From assembly GCF_052216985.1 (NCBI RefSeq), contig NZ_JBQOUY010000003.1:1-64000 (forward strand): a stretch of DNA of 64,000 nucleotides, read 5' to 3'. Positions within the stretch are counted from its first letter, which is position 1. Each line of letters opens with the position of its first letter. This stretch comes from Acidaminococcus fermentans_A. Lineage in GTDB: Bacteria; Bacillota; Negativicutes; Acidaminococcales; Acidaminococcaceae. The position numbers and the translations under genes were made by a program. Positions 24,152-33,089 of this stretch are shown here, one piece after another. The notes below the pieces were generated by a model that saw only the letters and a program-made list of their open reading frames with translations, was not told the DNA's origin and did no database searches.

Positions 24152-26425
24152 TCATACCCTGAACCGGGTGGTGCTTCCCTGATTGGTGGGGATGATTTCC
24201 AGCTGGGCGGAGATCCTTTCTTTCAGTTCGGCCACGTGGGAGATGATCCCCACCAGCCGTCCTCCTTTCTGGAGTTCCAGCAGGGCGCTGATGGCGCTGT
24301 CCAGGGTTTCCGGGTCAAGGGAACCGAACCCTTCGTCCACCAGGATGGTATCCAGGTGCAGGCCTCCGGCGTAGGATTCCAGCACATCGGACAGCCCCAG
24401 GGCCAGGGAGAGGGAGGTGAAGAAGATCTCCCCGCCGGACAGGGTGGTCACCGCCCGGGCCTGGCCGGTGAAGGCGTCCATGATTTCCAGGCCCAGCCCC
24501 TGTTCCTTCCGGGCATCCACGATGTCCTGGCTCCGGTACAGGCTGTAGCGGCCCTGGCTGATCTTGCCCAGCCGCAGGTTGGCGGTCTGGAGCACATCGT
24601 CCAGGACGGCCTGGAGCACAAAGGAGGAGAAGGTCAGTTTCCGGCTGTTGTCCCCTTTGGCGGTGGAGGCCAGGAGACCGATGGGTCCGTAGGCTTCCTG
24701 GAGCCGGTCCAGTTCCTTTTCCAGTTTTTCCAGCTGCTTCAGGGCCGCTTCTTCCCGGCGGAGGGCTTCCTGGAGGGCACCGGTCCGGGTGGCCAGGGTG
24801 TGGGCGGTGCTGCCGGTCTGCCGGACGGCTTCCTGGAGGGGAGCCAGGTCCGGCGGGGTCTTGTCCTTCAGCTGGTCGGCTAGGATCTTCAGTTCCCCCT
24901 GGAGACTGTCCGCCTGCTGCCGGTACCGGTCCACCTGTTCCTGCCACAGAGGCTTGCTGGCCAGGGCCTTGTGGGCCGCCACGAAGGTGTGCTGGTCCGG
25001 GAAGGGAGACTGGTCCAGGGCGGTCTTGTAGGCCTCCCGGTCTGCTTCAAAGGCCTGCTGGGCGCCAGCCAGGTTCTCTTCGGCGGTTTTGCAGGAGCCG
25101 GCGGCCTGGTCCGCTTCCTTCTGGGCTTTTTCCAGGGCCTTCTGCTTCCGGTTCAGCCGGGCGATTTCCTCTTCCATGGCCCGGGTCTTCCGGGCCAGTT
25201 CCTCCTGGGCCTTCCGGGTCTGGGTGGCAGGCTGGGGATGGTCCGGGGAACCGCACACCGGGCAGGGCTCACCGGGAACCAGGGTCTGGGCCAGCCGCAC
25301 CGTTTCCCCGGAAACGGCGGTCATCCGGGCCAGCTGTTCCCGGACCCGGGCCATTTGTTCCTGGAGGGCGTGGGTGTTGGTTTCCGTGGCGGAGGCCAGT
25401 TGCTGCCGGAGCCGCTCCTGGGCGGACTGGAGGTCTTCCCGGGCTTTCTGGAGCAGGGCCTGGGCGGTATCCAGCTGGGCCTTGGCTTTCCGGGTCCGGT
25501 CGTAAATGGGATGGAGCTTCAGGGCTTCGTCCAGCCACCGGATCTTCTGCTGCAGGTCCCGGATGGTGTCCGCCTGGGCGGCCAGGGCCTCTTTCCGTTT
25601 CTGGCCTTCCTGCCAGCGCTGGACGGTGTAAGCCAGCTGCTGTCCCTGCTGGAAGGCTTCCAGGGCGGCAGAAGCGGCTTTCTGGGCCTGGGCGGCCTGG
25701 GCTTCCAGGTCTTTGGCCTGCTGCTGTTCTTCCTGGATCCGCTGTTTCAGGGCGGCAGGGCTGTCGGTGCCGGCACTTTCCAGGAGCAACTGGTATTTCT
25801 GCCGGCATTCCTCGTGCTGCTTTTTCAGGACTTTGGCCCGGGCATCCAGGGCGTCTTCCAGGGCACTGTACTGGCCGGTCTTGAACAGGGTTTCCAGGAT
25901 GGTCTTCCGCTCTTTGGAATCGGCCACCAGGAATCGGCGGAATTCTCCCTGGGGCAGCACCATCAGCTGCCGGAACTGCCGGGCTTGGAAGCCCAGGAGC
26001 TGTTCCACTGCCCGGGTCACGGCGCTGTTGGAGGTGCCCAGGACTTTCCGTTCGCCCTCCGGCAGGAGCTCCACCAGGGAGGCCCCCGCCGGCACCGTCC
26101 GGGTCCCTTCGCCCCGCTGTTTGTTCAACACCTGTTCCGGGGTCCGGGTCACTTCATAGGTCCGGTCCTGGTTCCGGAAGGTGAACCGGACTTCCGTCTT
26201 CCGATCCGGGGTGGCGTAGTCGCTGCGCAGGGAACGGTTGTCCCGGAGATCCCCACTGGCGGTGCCGTACAGGGCAAAGGTAATGGCATCCAGGATGGTG
26301 GTCTTGCCGCTGCCGGTGGGGCCGGTGATCAGGAAGAACCGGTTCTCCCCCAGCCGGGTGAAATCAATGGTTTCCTCTCCGGCGTAGGGGCCGAAGGCGT
26401 TCATCACAAGTTCCAGGGGACGCAT
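24152..26425 (-). CDS. sbcC: nuclease SbcCD subunit C
   Basis: The 757-residue SMC-like ATPase partners SbcD in cutting hairpins and processing DNA ends. Walker A is GPTGSGKTT (about 35-43); the zinc hook CPVCGSPDHPQ sits midway between two long coiled coils; the C-terminal signature TLSGGEIFFTSLSLALGLS and Walker B LVDEGFGSLD complete the head. It is shorter than the E. coli protein (about 1050) because the coiled coils are shorter. It starts at the TGA of sbcD (1-bp overlap). Confidence 0.93.
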   Translation of the reverse strand: MRPLELVMNAFGPYAGEETIDFTRLGENRFFLITGPTGSGKTTILDAITFALYGTASGDLRDNRSLRSDYATPDRKTEVRFTFRNQDRTYEVTRTPEQVLNKQRGEGTRTVPAGASLVELLPEGERKVLGTSNSAVTRAVEQLLGFQARQFRQLMVLPQGEFRRFLVADSKERKTILETLFKTGQYSALEDALDARAKVLKKQHEECRQKYQLLLESAGTDSPAALKQRIQEEQQQAKDLEAQAAQAQKAASAALEAFQQGQQLAYTVQRWQEGQKRKEALAAQADTIRDLQQKIRWLDEALKLHPIYDRTRKAKAQLDTAQALLQKAREDLQSAQERLRQQLASATETNTHALQEQMARVREQLARMTAVSGETVRLAQTLVPGEPCPVCGSPDHPQPATQTRKAQEELARKTRAMEEEIARLNRKQKALEKAQKEADQAAGSCKTAEENLAGAQQAFEADREAYKTALDQSPFPDQHTFVAAHKALASKPLWQEQVDRYRQQADSLQGELKILADQLKDKTPPDLAPLQEAVRQTGSTAHTLATRTGALQEALRREEAALKQLEKLEKELDRLQEAYGPIGLLASTAKGDNSRKLTFSSFVLQAVLDDVLQTANLRLGKISQGRYSLYRSQDIVDARKEQGLGLEIMDAFTGQARAVTTLSGGEIFFTSLSLALGLSDVLESYAGGLHLDTILVDEGFGSLDPETLDSAISALLELQKGGRLVGIISHVAELKERISAQLEIIPTNQGSTTRFRV

Positions 26426-27567
26426 CAGGCATTCCTCCCTTCCTGGCTCACTTCGTCGGCGATCTGGTGGAACAGGGCTTTTTCCCCTTCCGTCAGGTCC
26501 CGGCCCTGGACTTCTCGGAAAAAGGCCTGGAATAGGTCGTCGGTGGAAAGACCCTTTCGCTGGGCGGTGGCGGTTTCTTCCTTTTCCAGGGGCTGGAGCC
26601 GTTCATAGCCCAGCTGGAGGATCTGGGGGTACACCTGTTCCAGCCGGTGCTTGGCATCCAGGATGGGCACGCTGTCCGTCAGCTGGATCTGGAGATAGTC
26701 CTGGAGATGGTCGGTACGGGGGTGTTCTAGAAGGTCCCGGAATTCCCCCTTCAGCACCGCCAGTTCGTGAGGGGCGGTCAGGGGGACGGTTTCCACGGAA
26801 ACATCCCCTTTGGCGTCCAGGTCCACAATGTGGACGGCCTTTTTCTGGCTGGCTTCCGCAAAGGAATATTTCAGCAGGGAGCCGCAGTACCGGATCCGGG
26901 GACTGTTGTTCTGGCAGACATGGAGATGGCCCAGGGCGGTGTAGTGGAAGTCTTTGAAGCAGTCCATACTCACGGTAGTGGCCCCACCGGCAGCCAGGGG
27001 CCGTTCGCTGTCCGGAGTGGTCCGGGCGCCGGTGAGGAATACATGGGCCAGGGCCACTTTCCGGGCCCGGGAGGGGATCTGCCGGAGGATGGTCTCCACC
27101 TGCCACTGGAGAGCCGCTTCGTGGGTGGGCTTCTTTTCTCTGCTGAGCTCTGTGGCGGTCAGGGGTTCGCAGTAGGGCAGGGGGGCAAAGTATACCGGGC
27201 CGTCGGCATCTTCCAGCACCACCGGATGGGTGGCCGGGTCCACCGGTCCCGTAATGTACAGCTGCCGGGCGGCAAACAGGGCCTGGCCGAAGTTCAGCCG
27301 GTCCGGGTTGTCGTGGTTCCCGGCAATGAGCAGGGCGGGGATCTTCAGATCCAGCACCAGACGGCGGAGGGTCTCATCCAGCAGGTTCACCGCTTCCGTG
27401 GGGGGGACGGCCCGGTCATAGATATCTCCAGCCACCAGCAGAGCATCCACCCGGTATTCCCGGGCCAGGTCCAGGATCTGGTCCAGGGCCGCTCGCTGGT
27501 CCTCCAGCAGATGGAGACCATGGAAGATCCGGCCCAGATGCCAGTCAGAAGTATGTAAGAATCGCAC
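26425..27567 (-). CDS. sbcD: nuclease SbcCD subunit D
   Basis: The 380-residue Mn-dependent phosphoesterase is the nuclease of SbcCD. The metallophosphatase motifs are HTSDWHLGRIFHG (residues 5-17), LLVAGDIYDRAVPP and LIAGNHDNPDRL, with a later TALGHLHVCQ. The GTG start at 27567 follows GAGG by 7 bp. With sbcC it forms a two-gene operon. Repeat-rich DNA near it (27627-27757) is the type of hairpin DNA this complex can cleave in other species. Confidence 0.93.
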   Translation of the reverse strand: MRFLHTSDWHLGRIFHGLHLLEDQRAALDQILDLAREYRVDALLVAGDIYDRAVPPTEAVNLLDETLRRLVLDLKIPALLIAGNHDNPDRLNFGQALFAARQLYITGPVDPATHPVVLEDADGPVYFAPLPYCEPLTATELSREKKPTHEAALQWQVETILRQIPSRARKVALAHVFLTGARTTPDSERPLAAGGATTVSMDCFKDFHYTALGHLHVCQNNSPRIRYCGSLLKYSFAEASQKKAVHIVDLDAKGDVSVETVPLTAPHELAVLKGEFRDLLEHPRTDHLQDYLQIQLTDSVPILDAKHRLEQVYPQILQLGYERLQPLEKEETATAQRKGLSTDDLFQAFFREVQGRDLTEGEKALFHQIADEVSQEGRNA

Positions 27568-27626
27568 AGCAATGCCTCGCTTTCGTTAAAGTCGTTGTTA
27601 TCATCATAACACGAAGGGGAGTGCAG

Positions 27627-27757
27627 AGTGAAGAGTGAAGAACACGGGATCGTAGGGTGCGCACCAAGGGTCGTGAAACGATCCCGCCCGGTGCGCCCGC
27701 ATCCGGCATCATACAATGAAAGGCCGCAGGCCCGGCGGCCCTCCTTCGACCAGTGAC
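27627..27757. repeat. mosaic intergenic element C
   Basis: A 131-bp element bounded by two AGTGAAG heptads (27627-27640) and one CAGTGAC heptad (27751-27757). Bases 27653-27697, read on the minus strand, match 18951-18997 (array copy 2 and its tail) with one difference over about 45 bp. The adjoining part resembles the family B start (CATTGTATGATGCCGG on the minus strand). It thus combines pieces of two repeat systems. Confidence 0.75.
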
Positions 27758-27758
27758 C

Positions 27759-27796
27759 GGGCTGTGAAAAAATGATTCTTTATTTTTTCACAGCCC
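27759..27796. terminator. 15-bp hairpin right of element C
   Basis: A perfect 15-bp stem starts GGGCTGTGAAAAAAT (27759-27773) and closes with ATTTTTTCACAGCCC (27782-27796). It resembles the right-hand hairpins of elements B1 and B2. It lies upstream of the M48 promoter, so it is unlikely to end a plus-strand gene. Confidence 0.6.
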
Positions 27797-27814
27797 CTTC
27801 TCTCTTCCATCATG

Positions 27815-27820
27815 TATAAT
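27815..27820 (+). promoter_or_regulatory. -10 box of the M48 peptidase gene
   Basis: A perfect TATAAT lies 29 bp before the ATG at 27850. There is no recognisable -35; the hairpin of element C ends 18 bp upstream. Confidence 0.5.
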
Positions 27821-27849
27821 AACAAGATATGGATGCAGGAGGAATTGCT

Positions 27850-28971
27850 ATGCGGAAATTATTAGGAATCCTGATTTTCTGCCTGCTGATGGTGCTGCCG
27901 GTGCCTCAGAGCCAGGCGGCCATGATCAGCCAGAAACAGGAAGTGGAAATGGGGCAGCAGGTGGCCCGGCAACTGGAGAACCAGTACGGCCTGGTCCAGG
28001 ATGACGAGATCCAGGAGCGGGTGGATCGGATCGGGAAGAAACTGCTCCAGAACGGTACCCGGCCGGACCTGGCCTACACCTTCAAGGTGCTGAACACCCC
28101 GGATGTGAATGCCCTGGCCTGCCCCGGCGGCTTCATCTATGTGTACAAGGGGCTCCTGGACTACATGACCAGTGACGATGAGCTGGCGGCGGTACTGGGC
28201 CACGAAATCGGCCATATCGAAAAACGCCACACGGTCCACCAGATGGAACAGCAGATGGCCCTGTCCCTCCTGACCCTTCTGGCGGGAGTGGCCTCCGGGG
28301 ACCCGGGGGCCGGGATGGTGCTGGCTTCCACTGCCAGCCAGGCCCTGATGGCCGGCTACAGCCGGAAGGATGAACGGGAGGCGGATCAGGAGGGCTTCCG
28401 GCTCTCTACCTTGGCTGGGTACAATCCCTATGGATCCTATGTGACCATGGCCAAGCTGGAAGATATGAGCAAAGACATGGGGAACCCGGGGTATGGGCTC
28501 TTCGCCTCCCATCCGGAACCGGAAGTACGGATGGCCAAGACCCTGAAATGGACGGAACCCCTGGCCATCCCGGAAAAAGTCACGGTGAAGCAGGACGGCA
28601 CCGCCGTTGTGAGCCTGGGCAGCTGGTCGTTCCCCGTTACGGAGACCGCCGGCTACGACAAACCGGAATACCGGGCCCGGCTCATGGCCGGGGCCCTGTA
28701 TCTGGCCTGGAAACGGGGGAATCTGGATGAATCCCATTTCATGACCATTGACGGGGACCGGTGGAGCGATATTTATTACGAAGATATCCGGGTGCTCCGG
28801 GTCTATCCCCAGGACAATCAGGTTACCGGGAATACCGGGGAACTCGCGTTGCAGATTGCCGGCCGGCTCCAGGAATGGGCGAAGATCGCCCGGCAGCAGC
28901 CGGTGCCCAAAGGGATCCAGGCAGCCATACCGGCGACTGGAAAGAAAGGAACCAACCATGACAACCATTGA
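27850..28971 (+). CDS. exported M48-family zinc metalloprotease
   Basis: The 373-residue product has a signal peptide (about 1-24, ending SQAAM) and an M48 catalytic domain (about 30-230). The zinc site is LGHEIGHIEKRH (HExxH) with the third ligand in DEREADQEG; NALACPGGFIYVYKGLL is the conserved strand before it. Such periplasmic proteases (BepA/YfgC-like) act on outer-membrane proteins in Gram-negatives, which would suit this diderm, but the substrate is unknown. The C-terminal 140 residues match no family I can name. The ATG at 27850 follows AGGAGG; it overlaps the next gene by 14 bp. Confidence 0.85.
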   Translation: MRKLLGILIFCLLMVLPVPQSQAAMISQKQEVEMGQQVARQLENQYGLVQDDEIQERVDRIGKKLLQNGTRPDLAYTFKVLNTPDVNALACPGGFIYVYKGLLDYMTSDDELAAVLGHEIGHIEKRHTVHQMEQQMALSLLTLLAGVASGDPGAGMVLASTASQALMAGYSRKDEREADQEGFRLSTLAGYNPYGSYVTMAKLEDMSKDMGNPGYGLFASHPEPEVRMAKTLKWTEPLAIPEKVTVKQDGTAVVSLGSWSFPVTETAGYDKPEYRARLMAGALYLAWKRGNLDESHFMTIDGDRWSDIYYEDIRVLRVYPQDNQVTGNTGELALQIAGRLQEWAKIARQQPVPKGIQAAIPATGKKGTNHDNH

Positions 28972-30034
28972 AACGCTGGAACGGGAACCCTATCTGTGGG
29001 ATTATCTCCGGACTGTACAAAAGCCCATCGTCCTCTATGGCATGGGTAACGGAGCAGACGCCATCCTGGACCGCTGCGCCGCAGGGGGGATCCTGGTAGC
29101 TGGAGTCTTTGCCAGCGATGAATTCGTCCGGGGACAGCAGTTCCGGGGATACAAAGTGAAGACCTACAAGGAAATGAAAGCGGAATTGGGATCCTTTGTG
29201 ATCCTCATCGCCTTTGCCAGCGAACGGCCGGAAATCCTCCGGCGGTTCTTCCATCTGGCCCGGGAACAGGAAACCTATGCCCCCCATCTGCCCCTGTTCG
29301 GGGATACCCAGGTGGTGACTCCCGGCTGGATCCGGGAAAATCGGGGCGTGCTGGAACGGGTGTATGAGAAGCTGGCGGACGATGCCAGCCGGCAGGTGAT
29401 GGAGGACATCCTCCGGTACAAGCTCACCGGGAAGCTGGAATACTTGGCCCGGACCACGGATCGACGGCAGGATCTGGAAACCCTGTTCTCCTTTGGAGAA
29501 GAGGAAAGCTACGGGGATCTGGGGGCTTACAATGGGGATACCCTCCGGGAATTCCTGGAGCTGACCGGGGGCCATTATGACCACCTGTACGGGGTGGAAC
29601 CGGACCCGAAGAACTTCGCCAAGCTCCAGAAATTCGTGGAAGAAGAACAGCTGGGCCGCTGCACCCTGGTTCCTGAAGGCATCTGGGCCCAGTCAGCGAC
29701 GCTGCCTTTTGCGGCCCGGGGCGGCCGGATGTCCTCCTTGGAACGGGGGAGCAAAAAAGAGGTGAAGGTCACCTGCCTGGACGACCTGGTGGGGGACCGG
29801 CCCCTGACCTGCGTGAAAATGGACGTGGAAGGGGTGGAAAAGGAAGCCCTGGCTGGAGGGGCCCGGGTGATCCGCCGCTGCCGGCCCAAAATGCTGTTGG
29901 CGGGCTACCACCACGATGACGATCTGTGGGAAATCCCCCTGGAGGTGTGGAACCTGGTGCCGGAATACAAAATCTATCTCCGCCGCCATCCCTATGTTCC
30001 CTGCTGGGAGATTAATTTTTTCGTGACTTTGTAA
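28958..30034 (+). CDS. FkbM-family methyltransferase
   Basis: The 358-residue protein has an N-terminal region (about 1-150) with a Rossmann-like start (PIVLYGMGNGADAILD) and a C-terminal SAM-dependent domain (about 165-330). YGDLGAYNGDTLREFL is the SAM-binding motif I, LYGVEPDPKNFAKL motif II and VKMDVEGVEKEALAGG the FkbM signature. Family members O-methylate sugars or polyketides; the substrate here is unknown. The ATG at 28958 is preferred because it gives the family N-terminus and a short overlap with the peptidase gene. Confidence 0.85.
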   Translation: MTTIETLEREPYLWDYLRTVQKPIVLYGMGNGADAILDRCAAGGILVAGVFASDEFVRGQQFRGYKVKTYKEMKAELGSFVILIAFASERPEILRRFFHLAREQETYAPHLPLFGDTQVVTPGWIRENRGVLERVYEKLADDASRQVMEDILRYKLTGKLEYLARTTDRRQDLETLFSFGEEESYGDLGAYNGDTLREFLELTGGHYDHLYGVEPDPKNFAKLQKFVEEEQLGRCTLVPEGIWAQSATLPFAARGGRMSSLERGSKKEVKVTCLDDLVGDRPLTCVKMDVEGVEKEALAGGARVIRRCRPKMLLAGYHHDDDLWEIPLEVWNLVPEYKIYLRRHPYVPCWEINFFVTL

Positions 30035-30076
30035 AAAATCCTTTCCATGTTACAAAACAAAATGAACGGCAGAAAA

Positions 30077-30102
30077 AAACGGGGCAAAATGCCCCGTTTC
30101 GT
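30077..30102 (+). terminator. hairpin terminator after the methyltransferase gene
   Basis: AAACGGGGCA and TGCCCCGTTT form a 10-bp perfect stem with an AAA loop; the T tract is short (TTTCGTT). Confidence 0.75.
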
Positions 30103-30130
30103 TGCTCCTGGGGCCGGGATATGTTAGAAT
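30102..30130 (+). promoter_or_regulatory. promoter of the ABC importer operon
   Basis: TTGCTC (30102-30107) and TAGAAT (30125-30130) are 17 bp apart, with TGT directly before the -10. It lies 70 bp upstream of the first binding-protein gene. Confidence 0.55.
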
Positions 30131-30199
30131 GAAACAATAGACCAACCCGTGATCTCAGAAACGTTCACAGGAATCAGGAAGGAAAGAAGGAAAGCAGAG

Positions 30200-31186
30200 A
30201 TGAAAATGTGGAAGAAAGGGGTTCTCCTGATGGCGGCACTGGCTGTAGGACTGACAGCAGGCTGTGGGAGCACCCAGAAGACCGGGGGAAAGAAGAACGT
30301 AAAAGTAGGTGTGGTCCAGCTGGTGGAACACCAGGCCCTGGATGCGGCCAACAAGGGGTTCGTGGACGGACTGGCCGCTGGCGGGTTCAAGGAAGGGGAG
30401 AATCTGGCCCTGGACCGGCAGAATGCCCAGGCGGATCAGTCCAATCTCCAGACCATTGCTCAACGGTTCGCCAACAATAAGGAAGATCTGATCTGTGCCA
30501 TCGCCACGCCGGCGGCCCAGACCGTGGCCAATGTGACGCGAGACATCCCCATTGTGGGGACGGCCATCACGGATTACAAGGAAGCCAAGCTGGTGAAGGA
30601 TCCGGAGAAACCGGGGACCAATGTGACGGGGACTACAGATATGAATCCCATCGACAAACAGCTGGATCTGCTGCTAAAGATCGTGCCCAAGGCCAAGACC
30701 ATCGGTATCCTGTACAATTCCAGCGAAATCAACTCCCAGATCCAGGTTAAGAAGATGAAAGAGCTGGCGGAAGCCAAGGGGCTCACCGTACGGGAAGCGA
30801 CGGTTTCCAGTGTGAATGATATCCAGCAGTCCGCCCAGAGCCTAGTAGGCCAGGTAGATGCCATCTATGTACCTACGGACAATGTGATCGCTTCCGCTAT
30901 GCCGGTGCTGGCCAAGATCACTAATCCGGCCAAGGTCCCGGTAATCTGCGGAGAAGAAGGAGTGGTCAAGAGCGGAGCCCTAGCCACTATCGGCATCGAT
31001 TACTACAAACTGGGATACCAGACTGGCCTGATGGCAGCCAAGATCCTGAAAGGGGAAGCCAAACCCCAGACTATGGCTATCGAAAAACAGAAGGATATGA
31101 AAGTGACCGTGAACGAAACTACGGCCAAGACCTTGGGGATCACGCTTCCGGAAGATGTCCTGAAGGGTGCTGCCATTGTGAAATAA
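30200..31186 (+). CDS. ABC transporter substrate-binding lipoprotein, paralogue 1
   Basis: The 328-residue lipoprotein has a lipobox (LTAGC, Cys about 22) and the ABC_sub_bind (TrpX-like) fold: VGVVQLVEHQALDAANKGF, NAQADQSNLQTIAQRF, IATPAAQTVANVTRDIP, GTTDMNPIDKQLDLLLKI and LYNSSEINSQIQVKK are the family's binding-site segments. Members bind amino acids such as Trp, Phe or Tyr, but the ligand cannot be read here. The ATG at 30200 follows GGAAAGCAG. It is followed by a close paralogue, a permease and an ATPase. Confidence 0.88.
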   Translation: MKMWKKGVLLMAALAVGLTAGCGSTQKTGGKKNVKVGVVQLVEHQALDAANKGFVDGLAAGGFKEGENLALDRQNAQADQSNLQTIAQRFANNKEDLICAIATPAAQTVANVTRDIPIVGTAITDYKEAKLVKDPEKPGTNVTGTTDMNPIDKQLDLLLKIVPKAKTIGILYNSSEINSQIQVKKMKELAEAKGLTVREATVSSVNDIQQSAQSLVGQVDAIYVPTDNVIASAMPVLAKITNPAKVPVICGEEGVVKSGALATIGIDYYKLGYQTGLMAAKILKGEAKPQTMAIEKQKDMKVTVNETTAKTLGITLPEDVLKGAAIVK

Positions 31187-31205
31187 GAGCAGGAGGGGAA
31201 GAATC

Positions 31206-32201
31206 ATGAAGAAAAGTGTAAAAGTGGTGGCCGCTCTGGCCATGATCGCCATGCTGCTGGGCGCTGCCGGCTGTGGCGGGGATAGCAAGAAACAGGCTTC
31301 GAAAAACAAGACATATAATGTAGGGATCCTGCAGCTGGTGGAACATCCGGCTCTGGATGCGGCCAACAAGGGGTTTGTGGACGGCCTGAAATCCAAGGGC
31401 TTCGAAGAAGGGAAGAACCTGAAGTTCGACAAACAGAACGCCCAGGGCGATCAGTCCAATCTCCAGACCATCGCCCAGCGGTTCGTCAGCAACAAGGTGG
31501 ACCTGGTGTGTACCATCGCTACGCCAGCGGCCCAGACCATGGCCAATGCCACTAAGGAGATCCCAATCGTAGGCACGGCCATCACGGATTATAAAGTAGC
31601 CAAGCTGGTGAAGGACAACAGCCAGCCGGGGACCAACGTGACCGGGACCACGGATATGAATCCAGTGGAAGCCCAGATCGAGCTCCTGGTGAAGATCATG
31701 CCCAAGGCTAAGACAGTGGGCTTCATCTACAATTCCAGTGAAGTGAACTCCCAGCTCCAGATCGATCTGGCCAAGAAGGCTGCGGCCGCCCGGGGCCTGA
31801 AGACGGTAGAAGCGACGGTTTCCAGTGTGAACGATATCCAGCAGGCAGCCCAGAGCCTGGTGGGCAAAGTGGATGCAGTCTACGTACCTACGGACAATGT
31901 GCTGGCTTCTGCTATGCCCAACCTGATCAAGATCACCGATGAAGCCAAGATCCCTGTATTCTGCGGGGAAGCCGGGATGACCAAGGCCGGCGGCGTGGCC
32001 ACCCTGGGCATCGATTACTACAAACTGGGCTTCCAGACCGGGGAAATGGCTGCAGATATCCTGTCCGGTAAAGCCAAGCCCCAGAATATGGCTATCCAGG
32101 CCCAGAAGACCTTCACTGTTACGCTGAATGAGGCACAAATCAAGAAATTGGGCCTGACGATCCCGGATGATATCCTGAAAGAAGCCAAAGGAGCCAAATA
32201 A
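31206..32201 (+). CDS. ABC transporter substrate-binding lipoprotein, paralogue 2
   Basis: The 331-residue lipoprotein (lipobox LGAAGC, Cys about 23) is a tandem paralogue of the gene 19 bp upstream, with the same segments (VGILQLVEHPALDAANKGF, NAQGDQSNLQTIAQRF, TATVSSVNDIQQAAQSLVG in similar form). Shared stretches are long enough to show a fairly recent duplication; the differences cluster in the N-terminal linker and between about 195 and 215. It probably feeds the same permease with the same or a related ligand. AGGAGGGG precedes the ATG. Confidence 0.88.
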   Translation: MKKSVKVVAALAMIAMLLGAAGCGGDSKKQASKNKTYNVGILQLVEHPALDAANKGFVDGLKSKGFEEGKNLKFDKQNAQGDQSNLQTIAQRFVSNKVDLVCTIATPAAQTMANATKEIPIVGTAITDYKVAKLVKDNSQPGTNVTGTTDMNPVEAQIELLVKIMPKAKTVGFIYNSSEVNSQLQIDLAKKAAAARGLKTVEATVSSVNDIQQAAQSLVGKVDAVYVPTDNVLASAMPNLIKITDEAKIPVFCGEAGMTKAGGVATLGIDYYKLGFQTGEMAADILSGKAKPQNMAIQAQKTFTVTLNEAQIKKLGLTIPDDILKEAKGAK

Positions 32202-32204
32202 TCC

Positions 32205-33089
32205 ATGTTCGATCTTTTATTGCCGACTATTTCCCAGGGCCTTTTATGGTCTCTCCTGGCTCTGGGCGTCTATATCACGTTTCGGGTGCTGGATATTGCA
32301 GATCTGACCGTAGAAGGCTCTTTCCCTTTGGGAGCTTCCGTCGCTGTGACCTTGCTGGTAAAGGATGTGAACCCGGTGGCTGCTATTTTGGCGGCTGCTC
32401 TGGCAGGCGGTGTGGCCGGTGTGGTTACGGGCCTGCTCCACACGAAACTGCGGATCCCCGCCCTCCTGGCAGGGATCCTGACCATGATCGCCCTGTATTC
32501 TGTGAACCTGCGGATCATGGGGAAGGCCAATATTTCCCTCTTGGGAAAAGAAACGGCCTTTACCATGGTGGAAAGCACCCTGGGGGTGGCTTATTCCCAG
32601 GCCGTGCTGCTGGTGGGCCTGATTTCCTGTATCCTGTTCTCTGTTTTGATGTACTGGTTCTTCGGTACGGAAATCGGGGCCGCTATCCGGGCTACCGGCT
32701 ATAATCCCCAGATGATCCGAGCCCAGGGAGTGGATACCAATGTCATGCTGCTCATCGGCCTGTTCTTCAGTAATGCCCTGGTGGCTGTAGCCGGGTCCCT
32801 GGTGGCCCAGAGCAACGGCTTTGCCGATGTGGGCATGGGGGTGGGGACCATCGTCATCGGTCTGGCTTCTGTGATCATCGGGGAAGTGCTTTTCGGCACC
32901 CGGAGCTTCAAGAATTCTTTGATTTCCGTGATCCTGGGGTCCATCGTCTACCGCCTGGTGATTGCCATCGTCCTGCAGATGGGGATGCCGCCCAATGACC
33001 TGAAATTGTTTACGGCGGTGCTGGTAGCCATTGCCCTGAGCCTGCCCATGGTCAAAGGGAAGTTCCAAAGCAGAAAGGCGGGAATTTGA
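32205..33089 (+). CDS. ABC transporter permease (branched-chain type)
   Basis: The 294-residue permease has about eight or nine hydrophobic segments and the BPD_transp_2 pattern of LivH/RbsC-like permeases: YITFRVLDIADLTVEGSF at the start and GTEIGAAIRATGYNPQMIRAQG as the cytoplasmic coupling segment. It sits 3 bp after the second binding protein and overlaps the ATPase gene by 4 bp. Only one permease gene is present, so a homodimer is expected. Confidence 0.88.
   Translation: MFDLLLPTISQGLLWSLLALGVYITFRVLDIADLTVEGSFPLGASVAVTLLVKDVNPVAAILAAALAGGVAGVVTGLLHTKLRIPALLAGILTMIALYSVNLRIMGKANISLLGKETAFTMVESTLGVAYSQAVLLVGLISCILFSVLMYWFFGTEIGAAIRATGYNPQMIRAQGVDTNVMLLIGLFFSNALVAVAGSLVAQSNGFADVGMGVGTIVIGLASVIIGEVLFGTRSFKNSLISVILGSIVYRLVIAIVLQMGMPPNDLKLFTAVLVAIALSLPMVKGKFQSRKAGI

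Noticed and set aside
24971..26608. 545-residue plus-strand open frame opposite sbcC and sbcD
   Set aside because: It is a shadow frame of a GC-rich gene: low-complexity Gly/Leu/Pro/Gln composition, no motifs, no ribosome binding site, while the minus strand encodes SbcC/SbcD motifs.
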